Assembly (NCBI GenBank): GCA_029251165.1
Contig: JAQXDW010000139.1
Coordinates: 1 to 41,091, forward strand
Direction: 5' to 3'
DNA from: Myxococcota bacterium
GTDB taxonomy: Bacteria; Myxococcota_A; UBA796
Length of the DNA stretch: 41,091 bases
Below the pieces are notes generated by a model. It was not told where the DNA came from, ran no database searches, and saw only the letters and a program-made list of their open reading frames with translations. A program made the translations under genes and the position numbers. The stretch's first letter is position 1, and every line of letters begins with the position of its first letter. This document shows, piece by piece, positions 28,375 through 36,472 of this stretch.

Positions 28375-29169
28375 ATGCGTACCTCTATCATGACCCTTCT
28401 TCTGAGCCTGAGCCTCTTCGCCTGTGGCGACAAGGACGACACCTCCACTCTCGAAGAGGAAGCTGACGCCGACACCGACGCCGACACCGACGCCGACACC
28501 GACGCCGACACCGACGCCGACACCGACGCCGACACCGATGCAGAGATTCGTCTCATCCACCTCTCCCCCGATGCCCCCGCTGTCGACATCTTCGTCAACA
28601 TGGGCGACGAGCCGACCGTGCCCGGACTCACGTTCCCCGGCGGCACCGGATACCTGACTGTTCCCGCAGACACCTACGACTTCCAGATCTCCGCTGAGGG
28701 CTCCTCGGCAGCCGATGCAGTCTACGAGGTCGCTGGTCTGGCCCTTAGTGCGGGCGCCAGCTACACCGCAGTCGCTCACGGCTCCCTTGGTGACGGCTCC
28801 TTCACGGTCTCCCCGCTGGTCGATGACTACTCCGAGATGACCGCAGGCTCCTTCCGGGTCCAGGTCTTCCACGCAGCAGACAACAGCGCCTTCGCTCAGG
28901 TCGACGTCTGGAACATCACCGGCGGCGAAGCCAGCGCGCTGATCCCCGACTTCGACTACGGAACTGGCGTCACCACCGAGCTTCCCGCCGGTGCCTACGA
29001 CATCTGCCTCGACGTCAACGATGATGCCTCCTGCGATGCCTCCTTCTCGCTCCCCGACCTCCCCGAGGGCATCTTCGTCAACCTCTACGCGGTCAACGAC
29101 TCCGGCGGTACCCCGTTCCTCATCGCACACCTTGAGGATGGCAGCACCGCTCGGATCGACGCCAACTAA
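28375..29169 (+). CDS. DADT-linker lipoprotein with DUF4397 domain
   Basis: 264 aa; AAAGGA precedes ATG 28375. Signal peptide and lipobox (LSLSLFACGDKDD), then a (DADT)n linker. The next part begins AEIRLIHLSPDAPAVDIFVN, the signature of DUF4397, with an internal second unit SFRVQVFHAADNSAFAQVDVW. These are beta-sandwich envelope proteins of unknown function. It is monocistronic: its own AT-rich leader lies upstream and a terminator-like hairpin downstream. Confidence 0.9.
   Translation: MRTSIMTLLLSLSLFACGDKDDTSTLEEEADADTDADTDADTDADTDADTDADTDAEIRLIHLSPDAPAVDIFVNMGDEPTVPGLTFPGGTGYLTVPADTYDFQISAEGSSAADAVYEVAGLALSAGASYTAVAHGSLGDGSFTVSPLVDDYSEMTAGSFRVQVFHAADNSAFAQVDVWNITGGEASALIPDFDYGTGVTTELPAGAYDICLDVNDDASCDASFSLPDLPEGIFVNLYAVNDSGGTPFLIAHLEDGSTARIDAN
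28465..28536 (+). repeat. 12-bp tandem repeat coding DADT linker
   Basis: Six perfect copies of GACGCCGACACC, the same DNA unit and copy number as at 22419-22490 in a different gene. The identical unit in two unrelated lipoprotein genes points to gene conversion or shared origin of the linker. Confidence 0.92.
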
Positions 29170-29218
29170 GCTGTCGACATCCGACGGGCTGGTCAGCATG
29201 GTCTGACCGTCACCTGGA

Positions 29219-29252
29219 GCGCCGAGGTTGCTTGCAGCCTCGGCGCTTTCTC
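29219..29252 (+). terminator. Probable terminator of the DUF4397 gene
   Basis: GCGCCGAGG (29219-29227) and CCTCGGCGC (29238-29246) form a 9-bp stem with a 10-base loop, followed by TTTCTC. It lies 50 bp after the stop codon. Confidence 0.7.
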
Positions 29253-29320
29253 GTGGGCGGACGTTGCGGCTCCAGGTAGTCTGTCCGTGACTTCGCGATG
29301 GCCTAAATCTGGAGGATATA

Positions 29321-29986
29321 ATGCTCAGCCCCATACTCTTGCTTGCCTGTGCCAATGTCTCGGACATCGAGGATGGGCGTCAGCTGAACTCCGTCGTCAC
29401 CGTCAAGGACTGGTTCACCAGCGCCTACCTGCTGCCGACGGATGCCGGTCCAGTCATGATCGACGCTGGCTATCGGAGCCGCAACATGACCGGTGCCCTG
29501 GCAGATCAGGGCGTGGATCCGGCAGACGTCGTGGGGGTCCTGCTCACCCATGGTCACACCGATCACATCGGCGCCGTCGAGATCTACACCAACGCTCAGC
29601 TCTACGCCCTGCCTGATGAGCAGGGGATCCTGGATGAGGAGTCTTCCGGCGAGGTCGTCATCGACGTGCCCCTGACTGACGGCGAGATCCTCACCATCGG
29701 TCAGCACAGCATCGAGGTGATCGGGGTGCCTGGACACACTCCCGGCAGCGCGGTCTTCCTCATCGATGGTGTGGTCCTGATGGGCGACACCGCGCTGGTG
29801 ACGAAGGATGGCACCATCGAGCCGCCGGATGAGAAGTACTCTGAGGATCCCGAGGAGGCGGAGGCGTCGCTGAAGGTGCTCGCTGAGGCCCTCCAGTCTC
29901 GCAGCGATGAGATCGACTGGATCGCCCCCGCCCACAGCGGCCCGACCGCTGGTGTGGATGCCCTGGTCGAGTTTGCCGGACTCTGA
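29321..29986 (+). CDS. Metallo-beta-lactamase-fold lipoprotein
   Basis: 221 aa with GGAGG upstream of ATG 29321. The N-terminus MLSPILLLACANVS is a short lipoprotein signal. The MBL core is complete: HGHTDH (H77, H79, D81, H82), GVPGHTPGS (H139), MGDTALV (D156) and a C-terminal His in PAHSGP. Spacing resembles glyoxalase II-like hydrolases rather than true beta-lactamases. An envelope hydrolase; substrate unknown. The next gene, a thioesterase, starts 35 bp downstream on the same strand. Confidence 0.9.
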   Translation: MLSPILLLACANVSDIEDGRQLNSVVTVKDWFTSAYLLPTDAGPVMIDAGYRSRNMTGALADQGVDPADVVGVLLTHGHTDHIGAVEIYTNAQLYALPDEQGILDEESSGEVVIDVPLTDGEILTIGQHSIEVIGVPGHTPGSAVFLIDGVVLMGDTALVTKDGTIEPPDEKYSEDPEEAEASLKVLAEALQSRSDEIDWIAPAHSGPTAGVDALVEFAGL

Positions 29987-30021
29987 GCCCATCCCCGGAC
30001 CCGCAGCGGAGGCTCCCCCTG

Positions 30022-30822
30022 ATGACTGACTTCGACGCGATCACCACCTGGCTGGTCGCCGACGATGGGGGCTCCTGGTCCATGACTGTCGGTGAGGACT
30101 GGGGACAGGGCAGGGCTGCATTTGGTGGGGTGCTCACCGCCGCTGCCCTCAAGTCCATGCGCAGCCTCGTCGCGCGGGACCGCATCCCCCGATCGATCGT
30201 CACCAGCTTCATCGGTCCGCTGCGCCCCGCTCCAGCCACCCTCACTGCGCGAATTGTCCGCACGGGTCGTGCCCTGACCAGCGCCGAGGCCCGCATCACC
30301 CAGAACGGGTCCGACGTCGCGCTGCTTCAGGCCTCGTTCGGTGCAGCACGCCCGTCAGGGGTTCGGCTTCCTCTCCCGGTCCGTCCGCAGCGATCCCGGC
30401 CAGCCCCTGACTCCTCGATGCCGTTCTTCCCAGGCATCACTCCCGCATTTACCGAGAAGTTTGCCTACCACTGGACCGACGGACAGCCGCCGTTCTCGGG
30501 TCATGACACCCCGTACATCGGCGGGTGGTGTCGCCACCGCACTCCAGCCACCGATGGCTTCGCCGCTGTCGTCGCCCTGCTCGATGCCTGGCCGGCACCG
30601 ATCCTTTCCTTGCTCACGGCACCAGCGCCCGCGAGTACTGTCAGCTGGACTGCGCACTTCATCGACGTGCCCGATGTCACCCCCGATGACTGGTTCTGGT
30701 TCGATGCCGAGGCGGTCACCGCTTCCGACGGCTATGCCACCACCCGAGGTCGGCTGTTTGCCCCCGATGGTCGGCTGGCTGCCCACATGGAGCAGCGCGT
30801 CGTGGTGTTCGACAAGCGGTGA
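30022..30822 (+). CDS. Acyl-CoA thioesterase family protein (TesB-like double hotdog)
   Basis: 266 aa. Two hotdog-type halves: N-terminal WGQGRAAFGGVLTAAALKSM (the Gly-rich turn before the long helix) and C-terminal SWTAHFIDVPDVTPDDWFWF...HMEQRVVVF. The layout is that of TesB-like thioesterases (4HBT_3 type), which hydrolyse acyl-CoA. It is probably co-transcribed with the MBL lipoprotein upstream. It converges on the radical SAM gene. Confidence 0.85.
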   Translation: MTDFDAITTWLVADDGGSWSMTVGEDWGQGRAAFGGVLTAAALKSMRSLVARDRIPRSIVTSFIGPLRPAPATLTARIVRTGRALTSAEARITQNGSDVALLQASFGAARPSGVRLPLPVRPQRSRPAPDSSMPFFPGITPAFTEKFAYHWTDGQPPFSGHDTPYIGGWCRHRTPATDGFAAVVALLDAWPAPILSLLTAPAPASTVSWTAHFIDVPDVTPDDWFWFDAEAVTASDGYATTRGRLFAPDGRLAAHMEQRVVVFDKR

Positions 30823-30874
30823 GCCCGCCGGCCACGGGTGCCCGGATGTCTTGGGCGGTGTCAGCGGTCGCCCC

Positions 30875-32134
30875 TCAGGTCGGCACAAGGCCCCGAGATC
30901 CGAAGGTGTCGAGGTACTCCTGTCGGAGTCCGAAGCAGCTCGTCTTCAGCCGGCAGCCCGAGCAGACCGCTGCGTAGCGGCGATGGGTCAGCTCCTGTGG
31001 GGTGTAGTCGGCCGGATGAAGGACCTGGTAGGCGGGTCGAACATGCTCTGGATCCACAGCACAGGCTGCGAACCCGCACGCGCCGCCGAGCTGTACCGGC
31101 ACTCCAGCGCTCCGCAGCAGGGCGACCGCCTCTGACAGCGGGCTTCGGAGACGGTCGAGCGGGACCTGCTGGTCGCTCCACCGCTCGGGCTCAAAGTAGG
31201 CGGTCGGGTGAGCGTAGGTGACCCGGATGATCGAGCCGGGCAGCGTCGGGATCACGAAGCGATCGAGGATGAGCCGGGCGTGGTCGGGGAGGCCGTCGAT
31301 GTTTGCGGACTCCACCACGCAGGTCAGGCTCACCGGCAGTCCGAGCTGGAGTGCCTGGAGGATCCCGCCGACAGTGAGTCGGTGGGTGCCCGGCGCGCGG
31401 GTCATGGCATCGGAGGTCGCGGCGTCGGCGCTGTGCAGCGAGACCTGCACCCCGGTCAAGCCCGCTGCGATCAGCGCCTGGGTGTATCGCTGGCGACGGA
31501 GTCGAATGGCGTTGGTCTGGAGCGAGACCTTCATGCCGTGTCCAGCAGCCTGTGTGATGAGCTCGGGCAGCGCGGTGTAGGTGGTGGCCTCTCCGCCGGT
31601 AAGCTGGAGCGCGGTGATGCCCGCTGCGGCAAGCTCATCGAGCCATCTTCGGTACTGCGACATCGGCGGTGCTGGCCAGTCTCGGCCCTGCCAGCAGAAC
31701 CAGCAGTCCTGGTTGCAGCGGTAGCCCAGCCGAAGCAGCCCGAAGTCGCCCATCGGGGAGCTGCCGATCTGTCGGAACCGCTCATCGTCGAGCCGCGACA
31801 GCGGCCACCACGCCTCCAGCGCCTCGGCCAGCGTGGTCATTCGTGCGCGCCGCTTTGGAGACCGCAGGGCTTCGCGGATCCGCGCGCGGACCGGGCGGGG
31901 GGTGTCCTTGAGCAGCAGCCGGAGCACGCCGCCGTTCCGTCGCTGCTGCGGCGCGGCGTCCGCCAGCACGATGCCTCCGCCGACCTTCAGCCGCAGCCGG
32001 ACGTCGTGCGCCTCCAGGCGCTCCACGGAGTCGGTGACCACGTCCTCTCCCAGCAGCGCCGCTGCGCTGGCCGCGACCTGTGCGGTGAGGGTGCCGACGA
32101 ACGGGGAGAGGGTGGCGGTCTGTGGGGCTGGCAC
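30875..32134 (-). CDS. Radical SAM protein with C-terminal cysteine cluster
   Basis: 419 aa. An N-terminal region of about 130 residues of unknown fold precedes the radical SAM core. The 4Fe-4S/SAM motif is CNQDCWFC (C140, C144, C147), followed by LQLTGGEATTY (the GGE motif) and LQTNAIRL. The C-terminus carries CGFAAC and CSGCRLKTSCFGLR, consistent with an auxiliary cluster of SPASM/twitch type. This points to peptide or protein modification or cofactor synthesis. No small precursor peptide gene is recognised next to it, so the substrate is open. cysH lies 129 bp upstream on the same strand. Confidence 0.88.
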   Translation of the reverse strand: MPAPQTATLSPFVGTLTAQVAASAAALLGEDVVTDSVERLEAHDVRLRLKVGGGIVLADAAPQQRRNGGVLRLLLKDTPRPVRARIREALRSPKRRARMTTLAEALEAWWPLSRLDDERFRQIGSSPMGDFGLLRLGYRCNQDCWFCWQGRDWPAPPMSQYRRWLDELAAAGITALQLTGGEATTYTALPELITQAAGHGMKVSLQTNAIRLRRQRYTQALIAAGLTGVQVSLHSADAATSDAMTRAPGTHRLTVGGILQALQLGLPVSLTCVVESANIDGLPDHARLILDRFVIPTLPGSIIRVTYAHPTAYFEPERWSDQQVPLDRLRSPLSEAVALLRSAGVPVQLGGACGFAACAVDPEHVRPAYQVLHPADYTPQELTHRRYAAVCSGCRLKTSCFGLRQEYLDTFGSRGLVPT

Positions 32135-32263
32135 ACCAGCAGACTACAGGTGTCGGGGCTGCGCTGTGCCCATGCGGCTGTCCGCGCCGTGAGCCCTGCG
32201 GTCAGCGGCGGCGGTCACGGTCCTCGCGCGATGTCTTGAGTGCCCGTGCCCAGGTCTGACGCA

Positions 32264-32923
32264 CTACCCCAGCTCCGTGTGCAGCCCACACTCTGTCTTC
32301 TTCATCCCCACCCAGCGGCCAGCGCGCGTGTCCTCCGGGGTCGGCGGGCGGGTGCAGGGGCGGCACCCGAGGCTGCGGTAGCCGCTGGACTCCAGGGGGT
32401 GCCGGGGAAGGTCATTGTCCTGGATGTATGCCGTGACCATCTCGTCACTCCACGACAGGATCGGGTGGTAGCGGAGCACGCCCTGCTTGGTCTCGCGCTC
32501 CTCTCCCATCGCCTGGCGCACTGGGCTCTGCCCGGCTCGGATGCCGTTGATCCAGACGTCGTGGGTCTTCAGGACTGGCTCTAGCGGCAGGATCTTGTTG
32601 ATGTGGCAGCAGTAGTCGGGGTCTGAGGTGAACAGGAACCGGCCACCGACCCGCTGCTGGCTGCGGGGAAGGGTGGAGAAGAGGTCGAGGATGGACAGCC
32701 CCAGCCTCGCGGCGAGGTCGCGCTTGAAGGTGAGCGTCTCGGGGAAGTGGTAGCCGGTGTTGAGGAAGTAGACCGGGGTGTCTGGTGCGACCGTGCTGAG
32801 GATGTGCAGCAGCACGACGCTGTTGGTCTGGCACGAGGTCGTGGCGAAGATGCGCTTTCCATCAGCACGGTAGGCTGCGAGGTGAGCGCTGATTCGGCTG
32901 AGGTGCGCGGAGAAGTCGGTCAT
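32264..32923 (-). CDS. cysH: APS/PAPS reductase
   Basis: 219 aa. It reduces adenylylsulfate (or its 3'-phospho form) to sulfite. It has the N-type ATP-pyrophosphatase fold with a Ser/Thr-rich loop (TTSCQTNSVVLLH), the NTGYHFPETLTFK segment, and the catalytic Cys212 in KTECGLH at the C-terminus. The cysteine pairs CC (105-106) and CxxC (187-190, GCRPC) indicate a 4Fe-4S cluster, which marks the APS-reducing type. The usual partner cys genes are not adjacent. A zinc-ribbon gene lies upstream. Confidence 0.92.
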   Translation of the reverse strand: MTDFSAHLSRISAHLAAYRADGKRIFATTSCQTNSVVLLHILSTVAPDTPVYFLNTGYHFPETLTFKRDLAARLGLSILDLFSTLPRSQQRVGGRFLFTSDPDYCCHINKILPLEPVLKTHDVWINGIRAGQSPVRQAMGEERETKQGVLRYHPILSWSDEMVTAYIQDNDLPRHPLESSGYRSLGCRPCTRPPTPEDTRAGRWVGMKKTECGLHTELG

Positions 32924-32999
32924 GACCGTGGGTATATCCTGCGTCCCGACCGGCAGTGCGCTTGGATCCCGACCCGCGAGACCGAGCGCACTGGAGCGG

Positions 33000-33266
33000 T
33001 CAGACCTTCCGAGTCAGCTTCTTGGAGGCGCTCCACATGCGGTCTGGATCCACAACATAGAGCTCTGTGTAGCCGCAGCTCCCGCAGATTCGAGCGGCGA
33101 GGGGAAAGCGCTGGGGCTTCTCTGGCTGCAGCATGCTGGCCTTCCGGTAGCCGATCATCACATCCAGTGAGGCCCGGCGATCGGCGGTGATGCGATCCTC
33201 TACCTTGGCATCGTCGATGATTCGGTCGCTACCGCAGCGACTACAGGTCAGGGTCTCTGTAGACAT
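33000..33266 (-). CDS. Small zinc-ribbon protein
   Basis: 88 aa, AGGAG nine bases before ATG 33266. The two knuckles are CSRCG near residue 8 and CGSCGYTELYVVD near residue 61, separated by about 50 residues, a treble-clef or ribbon pair that should bind one zinc. The C-terminus is basic (SASKKLTRKV). Possibly a nucleic-acid or protein-binding factor. It lies 25 bp downstream of the PilZ gene and is likely co-transcribed with it. Confidence 0.82.
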   Translation of the reverse strand: MSTETLTCSRCGSDRIIDDAKVEDRITADRRASLDVMIGYRKASMLQPEKPQRFPLAARICGSCGYTELYVVDPDRMWSASKKLTRKV

Positions 33267-33291
33267 GTGTAGATTTCTCCTGCTGTATTCC

Positions 33292-33678
33292 CTACAGACC
33301 CAGCGGCGGCTTCATTGCATCTGCGGACTCTTCGCCGCCGTGGAGCAGCAGATCTCGGAGTCTGTCGAAGCTCTCTTGGTAGAAGCCGGTGATCCGGACT
33401 GCGAATCCCTGCGCCTCTCGCCGCACGACGGTCCCCTCCAGCCAGATGTTGATCGGATCTCCAGGCTCGTAGAGCACCACCTCCAGCCGGCAGGTCTCCC
33501 CCAAATCCTCGGCATATGGGGTGTTGATGAACAGCCCTCCGAGACTGATGTCTCGCAGTCGGGTGTCAAAGGCATCCTCGCCCTCTTCGTCGCAGAAGAC
33601 CCGCACCGGCGTTTGCAGGCGAATCCGCGAATTCTGACGTCGCTCCTGGGGCATCATGCCTCCCGTTTGTTTCCTCAT
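33292..33678 (-). CDS. PilZ-domain protein
   Basis: 128 aa. It has the c-di-GMP binding signature RRQNSR near the N-terminus (RxxxR) and DISLGGLFI (D/NxSxxG) about 30 residues later, followed by the beta-barrel strands (CRLEVVLYEP, EGTVVRREAQGFAVRITGF). It is a stand-alone PilZ adaptor, likely signalling to motility, secretion or polysaccharide export. Its targets cannot be read. It is divergent from the amidohydrolase gene. Confidence 0.9.
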   Translation of the reverse strand: MRKQTGGMMPQERRQNSRIRLQTPVRVFCDEEGEDAFDTRLRDISLGGLFINTPYAEDLGETCRLEVVLYEPGDPINIWLEGTVVRREAQGFAVRITGFYQESFDRLRDLLLHGGEESADAMKPPLGL

Positions 33679-33825
33679 CGGTGCCTTGGTGCGAGGGCTG
33701 AAGCTGGTCTTGTCGAGAACATCGCGTCTGCTGCTACTTCTCGTGGGTACCGCACACGTGATGCTGAGCTGGTGGACGTCGTGATCCGTTCAGGGGTGGA
33801 CGACGTACACTCAGACGAGGTGACC

Positions 33826-34959
33826 ATGCTGCTTGTGCTGACTGTGATCGGATGCGCGAAGCCCCCAGAGAGCTGCGGAGACACCGTGGCTGATGCCCTC
33901 CCGGACACCGCACCATCCTCCGACACCGCGCCATCCTCCGACACGGCTCAGCCCGAGCAGGTCGAGGCGGTCGTGCTGCGGGGGGCGCTCCTGGCCGGTG
34001 CGGGACCGCTGTCTGGAGAGGTCGCTGACGTGCGGCTGGAGGATGGAGTGATCACGGCGCTGGGTTCCGTCTCGCTGGAGGGTGCCGAGGTGATCGACCT
34101 CGACGGGCGCTGGCTGGCTCCAGCGTTCATCGACTCCCACGTCCACCTCTCCTACCGCGCAGATGCTCCGGGCATGCTCGACGGCGGGGTCGCGGTCGCT
34201 GTGGACCTCGCTGCGCCGATGTCGTCTTTTGAGGAGGACCTCTTCCCGCTGACCTTGCTGCGTGCCGGGCCGATGGTCACCGCGATCGGCGGCTACCCCA
34301 CCCAGTCCTGGGGCAGCAATGGCTACGGCGTCGAGTGCGCGGGAGCGGAAGACGCTGTCGCGGCAGTGGACGGCCTGCACAAGGCTGGAGCGGCGGTCAT
34401 CAAGCTGCCGATCACCGGCTCAGCGGTGCTCTCGGAGGCTGCGCTGCTGGAGGCGGCTGCTGCGGCCCATGAGCGCGGCATGAAGGTCGCCAGCCACGCG
34501 ATGTCGGATGCCGACGTCGCGCTCGCCGTTGCTGTCGGGGTGGATGTGCTCGCCCACACCCCCACCGCCAGCCTCTCCGACGCCACGGTCTCTTCGCTCT
34601 CCGATCGGGCCGTTGTTCCCACCCTCGCGGCCTTCGGCGGCAGCACCACAGCGGTCGACAACCTCCGCCGGCTGCACGAGGCCGGCGCGCGTGTCCTGTA
34701 TGGAACCGACTTCGGCAACATCTCCACCGCCGGGATCCTCTCCTCCGAGCTTGCGCTGATGATCGAGGCGGGAATGTCAGGGGACGAGATCCTCGCTGCC
34801 GGAACCTCCGACCCGGCGGACTGGTGGGGGCTGACGGGCATGGGGCGGATCGACATCGGGAGCCCCGCCAGCCTGCTCGTGCTTGCCGAAGACCCCAGCG
34901 CTGAGCCGCTGACCCTCGCAGAGCCTGAGGCGGTGTGGATCGCAGGGGTTCAGCGTTAG
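33826..34959 (+). CDS. Amidohydrolase-family lipoprotein
   Basis: 377 aa from ATG 33826, with GAGGTGACC upstream; the frame is open much further upstream but only this start gives the lipoprotein signal (MLLVLTVIGC). A Ser/Thr/Pro/Asp linker follows (DTAPSSDTAPSSDTAQ). The amidohydrolase barrel has the HxH metal motif in FIDSHVHLSY, a Lys in AAVIKLPITG, His in VASHAMS and VLAHTPT, and an Asp in LYGTDFGN. It resembles imidazolonepropionase/dihydroorotase-like enzymes with an N-terminal beta-sandwich. Being lipid-anchored outside the cytoplasm is unusual for this class. Confidence 0.88.
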   Translation: MLLVLTVIGCAKPPESCGDTVADALPDTAPSSDTAPSSDTAQPEQVEAVVLRGALLAGAGPLSGEVADVRLEDGVITALGSVSLEGAEVIDLDGRWLAPAFIDSHVHLSYRADAPGMLDGGVAVAVDLAAPMSSFEEDLFPLTLLRAGPMVTAIGGYPTQSWGSNGYGVECAGAEDAVAAVDGLHKAGAAVIKLPITGSAVLSEAALLEAAAAAHERGMKVASHAMSDADVALAVAVGVDVLAHTPTASLSDATVSSLSDRAVVPTLAAFGGSTTAVDNLRRLHEAGARVLYGTDFGNISTAGILSSELALMIEAGMSGDEILAAGTSDPADWWGLTGMGRIDIGSPASLLVLAEDPSAEPLTLAEPEAVWIAGVQR

Positions 34960-34968
34960 TCACCAGGC

Positions 34969-35376
34969 ATGTTCAGCCGCGAAGACATCCTGACCGCGAT
35001 GGAAGCCTTTCCCCTCCACAAGCAGCTCGGCTTTCGAATCCACAGCGCCGCCGAGGGTGCCTGTGAGGCCCGCTGCACGATCGGGGCGGCGCACCTCAAC
35101 TTCGGCGGCGTGGTCCACGGCGGGGTGATGTACCTGCTGCTCGACGTCACTGCTTACTGCGCCGCAGTGACCCTGCTGCCGGACAACACCAACGCCACCA
35201 CCCACGACATCCACGTCTCCATGATGCGCCCGACCCCGCCGGGTGCGGAGCTTCACCTCCGCGCGGTGGTGAAGAAGGCTGGCCGCTCGCTGTACTTCAT
35301 CGACGTCGAGGCCACCGTGGAGGGAAGGCCTGTCGCCAGTGCCCGGGTCACCAAGTCGCTGGTGTCGCTCAGCTGA
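34969..35376 (+). CDS. PaaI-type hotdog thioesterase
   Basis: 135 aa. The hotdog helix region is HLNFGGVVHGGVMYLLLDVTAYCAA, where the HGG and Asp are family hallmarks, followed by THDIHVSMMRPTPPG. A single-domain acyl-CoA thioesterase. It starts 9 bp after the amidohydrolase stop, so the two share a transcript. Its last 8 bp overlap the end of the opposing DUF4423 regulator gene. Confidence 0.92.
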   Translation: MFSREDILTAMEAFPLHKQLGFRIHSAAEGACEARCTIGAAHLNFGGVVHGGVMYLLLDVTAYCAAVTLLPDNTNATTHDIHVSMMRPTPPGAELHLRAVVKKAGRSLYFIDVEATVEGRPVASARVTKSLVSLS

Positions 35377-36361
35377 CGTCCTCTGGCTCACCCTCCAGGG
35401 CAAACAGCTGCACGTTCGCCACGACCACGACCTCCTCCGGCTCGGACTCTGCGACGATGGTCCGCAGGGCGTAGAAGTACCGAAGATGAGCCTCTCGGAT
35501 CCGCTCAAAGTCGGCTCGCGAGACGCTGAACACGTTGTAAGAGAACTGCCCCGGCGCGCCCTGCTCGACCCGATCCGCCCCCACCCGCGACCAGTGGGCC
35601 TTCAGCCGTCGGTTGACCGCAGGGTTGCGGTTGGTGTCTACCGCCAGGGTCTGGATGCGGTAGCGGACCCCCTGCCAGTGGATCTGCCCGGTGTCTCGAA
35701 GGAACGACAGGCAGCGGGTCTCTTCTTCGTCAGAGATTCCCAGCCGACGGGCGATCCAGCCGGGCTCATGAGCCGGCAGCGCCAGGTAGTCCGCCAGCTC
35801 CAGCGCGCGGAGGATGGCCTGGGTCCATGGCAGCCGATCGGCGCCCTGACGGCGCGCCTCCAGTCGCTTCCAGATCGGGGCGATGGTTGGCATCGAGGTG
35901 GGCGTCGCCAGCAACGCGAGGAAGTCGATGAGTCGGACCGATGCAGCCTCGATCAGCCGCAGGAAGTCAGGGAGCCGCGGCTGCGTGTGGCCGGACAGCC
36001 AGCGAGAGATCGAGTAGCGGCTGATGCCCGAGATCGCAGCGAGGTCGTTGATCGGGGTGTTGCCGCGCAGGTCGTTGAGCAGTCGGGCGACGGCCTCTGG
36101 AGAGTCAACCGCCAGCTCTGCCAGCCAGGGCGGCTCGTGACCGTAGAACTGGGTGAGGGCCGCAGCGACATCCTGTCCGCTCCGCCCTGCGGCCCTCAGC
36201 AGCTCCGCAGCGGTCGGCCATCGGCGTCCTGATTCCCAGGAATAAGCGACGTTGCTCTTGTATCCAAGCCGTCGGGACCATGCGGTCTGAGACCGCCTTC
36301 CGCGCAGCGCGATGAGCAGCTCGCGAGCAATCTGCTCGAAGTTTAATTCATCCATGACCAT
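35369..36361 (-). CDS. Tandem-HTH regulator with DUF4423 (TIGR02147-type)
   Basis: 330 aa; ATG 36355 is an alternative start. Two helix-turn-helix units are visible: TAWSRRLGYKSNVAYSWESG (about residues 25-45) and LAAISGISRYSISRWLSG (about 106-123). The C-terminal part (about 175-325) ends in SRADFERIREAHLRYFYAL, as in DUF4423/TIGR02147 proteins known from Bdellovibrio, Fibrobacter and delta-type bacteria. TAAAAT at 36372-36367 is a likely -10 that would start transcription at or within a few bases of the ATG, so the mRNA may be leaderless. An inverted repeat next to this -10 suggests autoregulation. Confidence 0.82.
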   Translation of the reverse strand: MVMDELNFEQIARELLIALRGRRSQTAWSRRLGYKSNVAYSWESGRRWPTAAELLRAAGRSGQDVAAALTQFYGHEPPWLAELAVDSPEAVARLLNDLRGNTPINDLAAISGISRYSISRWLSGHTQPRLPDFLRLIEAASVRLIDFLALLATPTSMPTIAPIWKRLEARRQGADRLPWTQAILRALELADYLALPAHEPGWIARRLGISDEEETRCLSFLRDTGQIHWQGVRYRIQTLAVDTNRNPAVNRRLKAHWSRVGADRVEQGAPGQFSYNVFSVSRADFERIREAHLRYFYALRTIVAESEPEEVVVVANVQLFALEGEPEDVS

Positions 36362-36372
36362 GTCTTATTTTA

Positions 36373-36424
36373 GCAGAACTGCACACGTATGGGGACATCT
36401 GCCCGATGGTTTGTGCAATTCTGC
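36373..36424. promoter_or_regulatory. Candidate operator pair in the divergent regulator-lipoprotein promoter
   Basis: GCAGAACTGCACA (36373-36385) and TGTGCAATTCTGC (36412-36424) are inverted copies with one mismatch in 13 and a 26-bp spacer. The left arm itself contains GCAG-AA-CTGC, a short palindrome. The left copy directly abuts the likely -10 of the regulator gene. The arrangement suits a dimeric regulator binding twice and controlling both divergent genes. Confidence 0.55.
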
Positions 36425-36472
36425 ATTGATGGCAGCCGAGGGATCGGTCAAGCTGGGTTCAAGGAGAAGCGC

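Noticed and set aside
29310..29325. TATAAT as a -10 box before the MBL lipoprotein
   Set aside because: It lies between the GGAGG and the ATG itself, overlapping the start codon, and has no -35 at a suitable distance.
32264..32923. Nucleotide-binding PP-loop tRNA-modifying enzyme in place of CysH
   Set aside because: The C-terminal KTECGLH and the CC/CxxC cluster ligands are specific for APS/PAPS reductases.
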